This document shows positions 26,831 to 33,813 of a stretch of 39,329 nt of DNA, one piece after another. Position 1 is the stretch's first letter; each line of letters begins with the position of its first letter. The translations under genes and the position numbers were made by a program. Source of the DNA: a bacterium (GTDB lineage Bacteria > Elusimicrobiota > Elusimicrobia > UBA1565 > UBA9628); assembly GCA_021822495.1 (NCBI GenBank), contig JAKAQO010000012.1, positions 1 through 39,329 of the forward strand. The letters run 5' to 3'. Below the pieces are notes generated by a model, which saw only the letters and a list, made by a program, of their open reading frames with translations, was not told where the DNA came from and did not search any database.

Positions 26831-27979
26831 TTAAATGATAGCGTCATGGCTTGATTTTCTCCACAAGCGCGCCAAAAATTCCTCCGCTGGTAAAATCTCA
26901 ATTCCAGAATCACTGACGCGCGGGCGCTCTTCCAGGCACACGATGATTTTTTTCTTTAGCGAAATTTCCTCGGCTAAGGCGAGAAGAGAACGCTCATCTC
27001 GAGAAGTCACGACGGCTTTCCCCTTGACCTCGATTGCGACCGCGTCTCCAATCAAGAAATCCACTTCGAATCTCGAGAGGCTCCGCCAATAAGACAGGGG
27101 ATAATCTAAATTAAAATACTCAAGGGCCGCCTTTATTTCGGCAAAAATCAAGTGTTCAAAGGCCTTGCCGAACAAATCGCCGTGGCGCGCGATTTCAAAT
27201 CTTCCAAGAAGTTCATTGACGACTCCCACGTCAAAAAAATAAAACTTCGGCGTCGCGACGGCTTTTCTAGTGATTGTTTTCCGGTAAGGCGGGAGTTCAT
27301 AGGCTATCAATGTATCATAGAGAATCTGAAAATATCCCTTAACCGTATTGAGCGAAAGCCCCACGTCGCTGGCGATATTGGAATAATTAATCTGCTCGGC
27401 ATTAGAAAGGGCCGCGGTCGTTAGAAAGCGGTTGAAAGCGCCGACGTTTCTGGTGAGGCCTTCCGCGCGAATTTCTTCCTCGAGATACAGCCCCGCGTAA
27501 TTTTTAAGTTCCGCTTTAAAATCATCGCTGTCAATGATGCCTGGCAACGAGCCTCTCCGCACACGCAAGTCGATTCTCGCCTCCCCTAATTCGGAGGAGA
27601 CCAGCGGGAACAAATTTTTTCTCCAAATACGCCCCGGGAGGAGATTAACCCCGGAGCGGCGAAGTTTTCGCGCGCTAGATCCCGTCATCAAAACGCGCAA
27701 ATCTTTATTGCGATCGAGCATGACTTGGACCTCGTCAAAAATCTCTGGAAGTTTTTGAGCCTCATCTATGACGACAATCCGAGTTCTTTCCCTAACGCGC
27801 TGACGCAAAAGTTCGGGTCTGGCGCTGAGCTCCCTAAAAACATTGGTTTCGGAAAGGTCGAAATACTGCGCTCCCGAGAGGCTCGCGGCCAAGGTGCTTT
27901 TTCCGGTCTGACGAGGCCCCAAAAGCAAAAGAGATTTTTTTTGAAGCAAGGACTCTAAATTCAATCGTCGCTTATACAT
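26831..27979 (-). CDS. AAA ATPase with DUF4143 domain
   Basis: 382 residues. An N-terminal AAA_14 domain has Walker A 'LLGPRQTGKSTLAA', Walker B 'RIVVIDEAQKLPE' and sensor 'VLMTGSSARKLRR'. The C-terminal half carries the DUF4143 region, ending with a restriction-endonuclease-like 'FEVDFLIGDAVAIEVKGKA' (D, E-x-K pattern). Such proteins are common, often isolated and laterally moved; function is poorly known. The start is uncertain: ATG 27979 (MYKRRLNLE), ATG 27988 or a TTG at 28015, none with a good binding site. It has no obvious link to the glycan genes around it. Confidence 0.85.
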   Translation of the reverse strand: MYKRRLNLESLLQKKSLLLLGPRQTGKSTLAASLSGAQYFDLSETNVFRELSARPELLRQRVRERTRIVVIDEAQKLPEIFDEVQVMLDRNKDLRVLMTGSSARKLRRSGVNLLPGRIWRKNLFPLVSSELGEARIDLRVRRGSLPGIIDSDDFKAELKNYAGLYLEEEIRAEGLTRNVGAFNRFLTTAALSNAEQINYSNIASDVGLSLNTVKGYFQILYDTLIAYELPPYRKTITRKAVATPKFYFFDVGVVNELLGRFEIARHGDLFGKAFEHLIFAEIKAALEYFNLDYPLSYWRSLSRFEVDFLIGDAVAIEVKGKAVVTSRDERSLLALAEEISLKKKIIVCLEERPRVSDSGIEILPAEEFLARLWRKSSHDAII

Positions 27980-28005
27980 TATAATCATGGTGCAATATTT
28001 AGCTA

Positions 28006-28030
28006 AAAAATGCAATAATGTTGCATTTTT
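28006..28030 (-). terminator. Perfect 10-bp hairpin with A/T tracts, likely (bidirectional) terminator
   Basis: The sequence AAAAATGCAA-TAATG-TTGCATTTTT is a perfect 10-bp stem with a five-base loop. On the - strand it lies 16 bases after the stop of the gene ending at 28047 and finishes in a T run, as a Rho-independent terminator would. The stem is AT-rich, so strength is uncertain. It also lies just before the ATPase gene and could act as an operator. Confidence 0.55.
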
Positions 28031-28046
28031 AAATTAAGGATACTCC

Positions 28047-29759
28047 CTAATTCTTAGCGGGCGGCGGTCCAGTCCAAGGGACGAGCGGTCCCCGAAACCT
28101 TATTGAAAGATGCGTTGGACTCGGGGGAGGCGGCAAAATAGGCGGATTAACCGGCGGCTCTTTTGAGCGCTGGAGTTCAACCTGGGACAAAACCAAACTC
28201 GGCGCAATAACCGACATCGGAACCCAGCCAATCCGATGATTGATGACCGTCATATCTTTTCCTTCGCCCAAAACATGGCTAAGAAACCCAAGAGGAGTTC
28301 CTACTAAATCCAAGCCTCGCACCAAGGTTAATTTTCCCGTCTGAGCGTTGACCAAGTAAATAAGTTCCGGCATAATCCGCAAGGATTCTTCTCCTGCGGC
28401 GCTATTTTCCCGGGTAAAAGCCCTTGTCTTTTGAATCCAAAGCCCATACGGCTTTTTTTCTTTTCTTAGCTCCTTAAGCAGTATCTTCATGAGTTGCGCT
28501 TGCGAATAGCGATGTTTAGTTTCTAAAAAAAGATTGCTCGGCATCGCGCGCGGATAAGCCCCCGCATCAGACCTGGCATGTCCATTGGAATGCGGGAAAC
28601 CGATCACGGGATAGCGGGACAAAAGAAAATTTTTAAGGCGCCCGTTTTTAACGAGAAGAACTTTTTGGGCTTTAACGCCTTCAGCATCATAGGAATAAAA
28701 ACCCACCAAGGGTTTTTTCTTGAAAAAATGGGCCAAGGGGTCGTCAATTAAAGTTAGGTCTCTTGAAAACACAATCTTTCCCACTTTGCCTCTCAGAATT
28801 TGCGCGCCATTCGGATTGCGCACGGATTCCCCGGAGAAATTGAGACCCAAGGATGAGACGATAGCCGAGGCGACTGAAGGATCAATCAACGCCGGAGCGT
28901 TAAAGGGCGAGGTCGAGGACGCAAGCAGAAGCTGATTAATTTCCGATATCATCTGTTTGGCTTGAGTTTTCATCAAAACAGAAGAGGGAAGAGTCGCGCT
29001 CGATAAGGAAATAAAATTGCGCCCGGCATAAAGCCTCATCCCGTCTTTGGAAACAGCGGCGATTTCAAGTTCGAAATGAAAAATATCCTGCGCGGAATGA
29101 ACGCGAGTTCCTTCTGAATTATACAAACGGGAAAGAACGCGCCTTCTTTCCACAGAGACGTTTCCTTGAATCAGCGAAGGCTTTTGGGCGAAAACAGAGC
29201 TCACTTCTCGACAAATGCGATTCATCTGGTGAAAGAAAGAAATGCCATCGTCTAATACGTCAAACGGGGCGGCGCTGACCACTGGTTTTTCGTGGGAAAG
29301 GTCATCCGTATCATATTCCCTTTTTCCATTGCGAACCCGTTGGGCTTCTTTTCTCAAAAACCCGGCCGCGGCGGATTTATAAGCCTCATCCAAACTGAGC
29401 CAAAGATCGTGTTTGAGAGCGAAGGCATTGTCATCCAGCGAAATCCATGACCCGAGAGCGCCCAGGGGCGCGGGGTTTAAATGATTATCCAAAGCGTAAC
29501 TGCCGACCCGAACATCCGTAAAAAGCGAACGCCCGCGCCAATTATCCGCCCAATTGAGCGCCCCCATATCGCATTCCGAATCCCAGTTTTCCACGTCCGA
29601 CACGTTCATGGAAATAAAATAGGGAAGCGGATATCCCGGCTCCTGCAAATGAGCCATGGCATTTGTAATTTCAGAAGATACGACCACCCCGACCGTCGAA
29701 TCCAGGGCGAAAGCAGAATAAGGAAGAAATAAAAGTCCAAGGCATAACATTTTTTTCAT
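28047..29759 (-). CDS. Exported TldD/PmbA-family protein lacking the metal site (TldE-like)
   Basis: 570 residues with a clear signal peptide (MKKMLCLGLLFLPYSAFA). The binding site AAAGGA is five bases before ATG 29759. It is a diverged paralogue of the gene at 31990-33813, with shared landmarks: 'NSEGTRV', 'LIDDPLAHFFK', 'KVLLVKNGRLKNFLLSRYP', 'FPHSNGHARS', 'TLVRGLDLVGTPL' and 'GWVPMSVIAPSLVLSQVEL'. Where the paralogue has HEALGH, this one has SSLGLN (about 302-307), and the Cys of the C-terminal metal site is also missing. It therefore resembles TldE, the non-catalytic partner in cytosolic TldD/TldE. The tail is Pro-rich. Export is unusual for the family. Confidence 0.85.
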   Translation of the reverse strand: MKKMLCLGLLFLPYSAFALDSTVGVVVSSEITNAMAHLQEPGYPLPYFISMNVSDVENWDSECDMGALNWADNWRGRSLFTDVRVGSYALDNHLNPAPLGALGSWISLDDNAFALKHDLWLSLDEAYKSAAAGFLRKEAQRVRNGKREYDTDDLSHEKPVVSAAPFDVLDDGISFFHQMNRICREVSSVFAQKPSLIQGNVSVERRRVLSRLYNSEGTRVHSAQDIFHFELEIAAVSKDGMRLYAGRNFISLSSATLPSSVLMKTQAKQMISEINQLLLASSTSPFNAPALIDPSVASAIVSSLGLNFSGESVRNPNGAQILRGKVGKIVFSRDLTLIDDPLAHFFKKKPLVGFYSYDAEGVKAQKVLLVKNGRLKNFLLSRYPVIGFPHSNGHARSDAGAYPRAMPSNLFLETKHRYSQAQLMKILLKELRKEKKPYGLWIQKTRAFTRENSAAGEESLRIMPELIYLVNAQTGKLTLVRGLDLVGTPLGFLSHVLGEGKDMTVINHRIGWVPMSVIAPSLVLSQVELQRSKEPPVNPPILPPPPSPTHLSIRFRGPLVPWTGPPPAKN

Positions 29760-29811
29760 GGTTTCCTTTCGTACAGAATTTGGAGCCAACCATTCCCTCT
29801 CTTAGGCTCGG

Positions 29812-31083
29812 TCATGATTCTTTCTTTAAAAATAAAGTATCGAAAGCGTAGGCCGCTTGTGGAATAACTCCTACCATCAAAGTCGTATGATAGCGCATGA
29901 CCGCCCAAAAAAGTCCGTAAACCACCGACATCACTATTGGAAATAGGATTAAAAACCCAATTGGATAACCATTTTTCCAAGCTAAAATATTGCCCCAAAG
30001 TCCAAAAGCCATGACCCCGCCGCCTGTCAGAATCCCAATCCAAGAAAGAATTGAGTGTGAAAAAATCGAGTGCGGATATTTCCATCCAGGATTAGGATAA
30101 GGCCGCCAAAGTTTTAGGAGCTTATGAATGAAGGCGCCCAAAAAGAGCGCCGGATGATGGATGAAAATTTCGAGACAAGCACGATAAAAAATCGGTTCGG
30201 CCTGGGATAAGGTCAAATGTTGAGAGTTGACTGAGGAAATAACCGCGTCTTTTCCCGCCCCAAGGGGATATTCGAGCGGAATATCCGGACGCGAATAGTT
30301 ATAGAGAAGGGATAAATACATGACCGAGCCCCCCATGCTTGCCCCAGCCACCCAACGATTTAAGATTCTTTCATTGCGATACATCCAGATACCCTCTAGG
30401 ATAAAAGCGCATAGAAGAAAAACTCCAATCGTTTGCGCCCAATATTTGGGTTTAATTTTTGAAGCGGCTAAAATGGCAAAAGCGCCCCCCATTGGGATAA
30501 AAGGAGACCGGGTTAAACACAGAATCCCAAAAACCGTTCCCATTGCGGCATAAGGCCATAAACTTTGTGAATCCGAGTATTTTTGCCAAAGAAAAATCCA
30601 AATCAAACTCAAAAAGGTGATGAGAGGTTCTCGAAACATCGTTGCGGAAAAATAAATCCATTCAGGGAAAAAAGCCGCAAACAAAAGAGCTATGAGGGCT
30701 GCCCGCCCGCTTTGGAAAACAGAAAGAGTCACCCAATACGTCATCCAACAGCACAAGACGCCGATGACGATATTAAGCCCCATTCCCACAAGAGGCGAAA
30801 GCCCAAAAAGGAAATGAGCCCCCGCCAACACAAGGGGATAAAAAGGTTCGCGAGAGGTCTCTAGATGACCCGGCGTCAGAGAAAGCTCGCCGCGCTCAAG
30901 CAAGGCAAGTCCAAGGCGATTGTATCCATCGGGATCAAGCGCCGTAATCTGTTGGCTTTCGGTTTTATATTCCTTGAAAGTATGAGTGTAAGCGTAAAAA
31001 GCGTAGGCCGTTCTTAGGATAAACGCCGAGAAAAGAATAAGAGTAATTTTTAAAGGCGCCTGAGTTATCTTTTTCTCGCGCAT
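29812..31083 (-). CDS. Polytopic GT-C-type membrane glycosyltransferase
   Basis: 423 residues with about nine TM helices. After TM1 the first loop has 'ITALDPDGYNRLGLALLERG', the Asp-containing motif of PMT/ArnT-like GT-C enzymes. 'LTRSPFIP' and 'GIWMYRNERIL' are also seen in such proteins. There is no large soluble C-terminal domain. It overlaps the methyltransferase gene by 19 bp and is followed after 52 bp by the exported TldE-like gene, so all are one transcript. Substrate unknown. Confidence 0.75.
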   Translation of the reverse strand: MREKKITQAPLKITLILFSAFILRTAYAFYAYTHTFKEYKTESQQITALDPDGYNRLGLALLERGELSLTPGHLETSREPFYPLVLAGAHFLFGLSPLVGMGLNIVIGVLCCWMTYWVTLSVFQSGRAALIALLFAAFFPEWIYFSATMFREPLITFLSLIWIFLWQKYSDSQSLWPYAAMGTVFGILCLTRSPFIPMGGAFAILAASKIKPKYWAQTIGVFLLCAFILEGIWMYRNERILNRWVAGASMGGSVMYLSLLYNYSRPDIPLEYPLGAGKDAVISSVNSQHLTLSQAEPIFYRACLEIFIHHPALFLGAFIHKLLKLWRPYPNPGWKYPHSIFSHSILSWIGILTGGGVMAFGLWGNILAWKNGYPIGFLILFPIVMSVVYGLFWAVMRYHTTLMVGVIPQAAYAFDTLFLKKES

Positions 31084-31988
31084 ATTTCCATTGAATCTCG
31101 AGTATCGATGTAGGCGAGCTTGTTTTCAAGACCAAGAGCCTTAATGACTCCGCCAACCGTCAAAAAAACGGATTTCGGATAGTTTTTCAATCGACTCAGC
31201 CAATACGAATAGGAAAAAATTCGCCCAAAAGATTTAATGGTCAATATTTCAAACCCATTTTCAATCAGCATTCGCGTCAATGTCTGTCTTGAAAAATAAT
31301 AAATGTGCGCCGGGCGAAGCCCCCACCAGTAACTGCGCATAATTTTGGCCGAAAGACTTCCGATGTCGGGAGTCAAAAGGTAGAGAATCCCGCCGGGTTT
31401 TAAAAAATTGCGGGATGAGAGAATTGCCGCTTTGGGATCGAGAAGATGCTCGATGACATCTGACATCGCAACGACATCAAAACTTCTTCCCTGGATGCTC
31501 TTTGGATTTTCAATTGATTCTGCGTAGCACTCAACTTTAAATCTTTTCTGGGCCTCTTGGGTTGCCCAACGGGAAGGCTCAAGACCCGTGACTTCAAAGT
31601 CGGTTCTCGCAGCGTTAAGGAAATAACCAACGGAAGAACCAAACTCAAGCAAAGAGCCCGCCGAAACAAACCGCCGAATAGTATTGAGGCTTAAATGCGC
31701 GTTAATGGAACGGCTTGAGCTTTCTAAAAGATAGCTTTCATCAACGTAATTTCCGTAGCCGGAAAGAATAGCTTCGGCCGTGGGGCGAGGGTTGGTATAA
31801 CATAAACCGCATTTTAAACAGCGGACAATGCGGCCATAGTTACGAAACTCATCGGTCGTGGCGGCAAAAGCTCCAGACTCTTGATCATGCGGAGTCAGAT
31901 ACGGACGCTGGTAAAGAACGGCGCTTTCTCTGGAACCGCACAAATTGCAGGGCGCTTCTTCTAAAAGTAAAGAAGAGTCTTCTGCCAT
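31065..31988 (-). CDS. Class I SAM-dependent methyltransferase with N-terminal zinc-finger-like motif
   Basis: 307 residues. The N-terminal 'CNLCGS' and 'RCLKCGLCYTNPRP' form the two Cys pairs seen before many Methyltransf_23 domains in sugar clusters. The SAM domain runs about 105-215, with 'LLEFGSSVGYFL' (motif I), 'VTGLEPS', 'VVAMSDVIEHLLDP' and 'LKPGGILYLLTPD'. The likely target is a sugar or a lipid-linked glycan, by analogy with nearby genes. It starts one base after the exported peptidase gene's stop, with GGGGAAA upstream inside that gene, and overlaps the GT-C gene. Confidence 0.86.
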   Translation of the reverse strand: MAEDSSLLLEEAPCNLCGSRESAVLYQRPYLTPHDQESGAFAATTDEFRNYGRIVRCLKCGLCYTNPRPTAEAILSGYGNYVDESYLLESSSRSINAHLSLNTIRRFVSAGSLLEFGSSVGYFLNAARTDFEVTGLEPSRWATQEAQKRFKVECYAESIENPKSIQGRSFDVVAMSDVIEHLLDPKAAILSSRNFLKPGGILYLLTPDIGSLSAKIMRSYWWGLRPAHIYYFSRQTLTRMLIENGFEILTIKSFGRIFSYSYWLSRLKNYPKSVFLTVGGVIKALGLENKLAYIDTRDSMEICARKR

Positions 31989-31989
31989 T

Positions 31990-33813
31990 TTAATTTTTCC
32001 CCGAGGACATGGACGAGGGCGCGGTCAAGACCGGAGGCCGAGCGTCCCCAGCCGTCTTGAGAAATACTTTGCCGCTGGGCGGCGCGGTCAAGACCGAAGG
32101 CCGAGCGTCCCCGTCGCGTTTTAGTAAATGCGCCAGCGGAGAGGGCAAAATCGGAGGCTTGAGGCGGTTTTCAGGCAAACGCTCAAATTCAATTTCTGAA
32201 ACTAAAACGCTCGGCGCTATTTGATCCACCGGAACCCAGCCCGATTCCGCCCCGCAAAAATAGGGATTGGAAAGAGTTTCATCGTTAGAAGCCGCGAGAA
32301 TACGATTTAAAACGACCAAGGGCGTGACGACAATTTTAACGCCTCGGACCAGGGTCTCTTTTCCGTCCTTAGCTGAAATTCGGTAAACCAAACGCGGGCG
32401 CAACTGCAAGGTCTGGGCCTGGGTTCTCTCGCTGGGATTGTCCCCGCCGTAAGCGCCGACAACCCTAAATCCGTAAGGCTTGTTTTCTTGGCGCAGGAGT
32501 TTGATTAATTTCTTTTTCAGCGCTTTGGGTGTCACAGGGTTTTGAGCCTCAATCATTAAGTTGGCCATGCGCCCCAAGGGACGTAAGCTTGGAGAGGAAC
32601 GCCCATGCCCATTGGAATGCGGGAAATTTTTAAGCGGCCAGCGAGACATTAAAAAATTTTTCAAGACGCCGTTTTTAACTAAAATGACTCTTTGGGCAGG
32701 CACGCCCTCATCGTCAATCTGGTAATGCCCATGAAGCGGGACCCCCTTAAAAAAATCCATCATGGGGTCATCAATCACAGACAGAAAACTCGGAATAATT
32801 TTTTTGCCGACCATTCCTTTAAATATTTGTCCCTGCAAAGGGTCTCTTTGCCTTTCCCCCTCCAGTTTATGCCCCAAGGCCTCGTGAAATAAAACCCCCG
32901 TCATTTCTGGATCTAAAATTGCGGGCGCGGCAACCGGAACTTGAAGGGGAGCCTTTCGCAACTCTTTAAGCTCAAGAGCCAATCTTTCCACGGCCTTCGC
33001 CAACTGTTTTTGAGAAGGAAGTCGGCTCATATCTTTGAAAACCCACTCGCGGTAATTATTGACCTTAAGCCCGTCTTTTGCCCGGGAATTAACCTCAATA
33101 CTGAGAGAATTGGGCAAATTCTCATAAGGCCCCGCGACCTTGGTTCCTTCGCTGGTCAAAAGATAGCGCCGCGCCCATCCTAAATGCAAAACGACGGTTC
33201 CGTGATAAATATAAGGATAAGAGCGCAAAAGCTTGCTCAAGCTTTTAACCAAGGACTCCGCCTTAGATTTATCGAAATCAGGAGCGGCTTGGGGTTGATA
33301 AGAACGGGTTGAGGGTTCATCGGTAAAATCCGGCAAATTCTCCGTCCGATATTCCGTTACGCGCTTGGCTTTTTTGTCCAAATATCCCGCCACCGCGTCT
33401 TTATAGGCTTTATCGGTCAATATCCACAAATTTTCGCGCAATTCTTTTCCCGTCAGAGGAGATTCCACGCTTAGGCCCCGATACTGAATGGAGGTGTTAT
33501 CCATCTTTTTATTTCCGTAGCGAACTTCCGCAAAAAGAGTTTGGGAATGCTCCGCGCTTTCAGACACAATCCCGCCAAAAGAAGCGGAAATATACATCCC
33601 TTGCCGAGAGACCATGCGATAGGCGATAAAATAAGGCGGTCCAAAAGCGCCTTCTTTTAAATCTTTGAGCGAACGTGTCATTTCTTCCTGCAGGGGAGAA
33701 AAAACGGCCTCATCCACCGCTGGGAAAGTAACGGCTCTGACAGAAACAGCCAAAGAAACAACACTGAGGATGAAAAGAGTGAGTTGACGACTACTTCTTT
33801 TGAATAATCTCAT
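31990..33813 (-). CDS. Exported TldD-family metallopeptidase with intact HExxxH
   Basis: 607 residues. A basic N-terminus and hydrophobic core (LTLFILSVVSLAVSVRA) form a signal peptide. The middle carries 'GVLFHEALGHKLEGE', the HExxxH of TldD (H310, E311, H315). The C-terminal part has 'NPYFCGAESGWVP' with Cys520 in the position expected for the third zinc ligand, and the family segments 'VKNGVLKNFLMS' and 'FPHSNGHGRS'. Known TldD enzymes are cytosolic and act with TldE on modified peptides and unfolded antitoxins; an exported version suggests a substrate in the envelope (inference). The tail contains a 63-bp internal duplication. It overlaps the O-antigen ligase gene by 23 bp. Confidence 0.88.
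   Translation of the reverse strand: MRLFKRSSRQLTLFILSVVSLAVSVRAVTFPAVDEAVFSPLQEEMTRSLKDLKEGAFGPPYFIAYRMVSRQGMYISASFGGIVSESAEHSQTLFAEVRYGNKKMDNTSIQYRGLSVESPLTGKELRENLWILTDKAYKDAVAGYLDKKAKRVTEYRTENLPDFTDEPSTRSYQPQAAPDFDKSKAESLVKSLSKLLRSYPYIYHGTVVLHLGWARRYLLTSEGTKVAGPYENLPNSLSIEVNSRAKDGLKVNNYREWVFKDMSRLPSQKQLAKAVERLALELKELRKAPLQVPVAAPAILDPEMTGVLFHEALGHKLEGERQRDPLQGQIFKGMVGKKIIPSFLSVIDDPMMDFFKGVPLHGHYQIDDEGVPAQRVILVKNGVLKNFLMSRWPLKNFPHSNGHGRSSPSLRPLGRMANLMIEAQNPVTPKALKKKLIKLLRQENKPYGFRVVGAYGGDNPSERTQAQTLQLRPRLVYRISAKDGKETLVRGVKIVVTPLVVLNRILAASNDETLSNPYFCGAESGWVPVDQIAPSVLVSEIEFERLPENRLKPPILPSPLAHLLKRDGDARPSVLTAPPSGKVFLKTAGDARPPVLTAPSSMSSGKN
32018..32112 (+). repeat. 63-bp-period tandem duplication at the 3' end of the exported tldD-like gene
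   Basis: Two 32-bp blocks starting GGCGCGGTCAAGACCG (32018-32049 and 32081-32112) differ at one base. They encode GDARPxVLTAP twice on the - strand, 21 residues apart, in the protein's tail after the conserved domain. The repeat keeps the reading frame. Confidence 0.85.

Noticed and set aside
27980-28015. TTG start at 28015 for the ATPase
   Set aside because: It lies in the palindrome, and the added residues (MHFLAKYCT) are not family-like. ATG 27979 or 27988 is preferred.
26831-28030. DUF4143 ATPase plus palindrome as an insertion sequence
   Set aside because: No transposase motif, no terminal inverted repeats and no target duplication seen.
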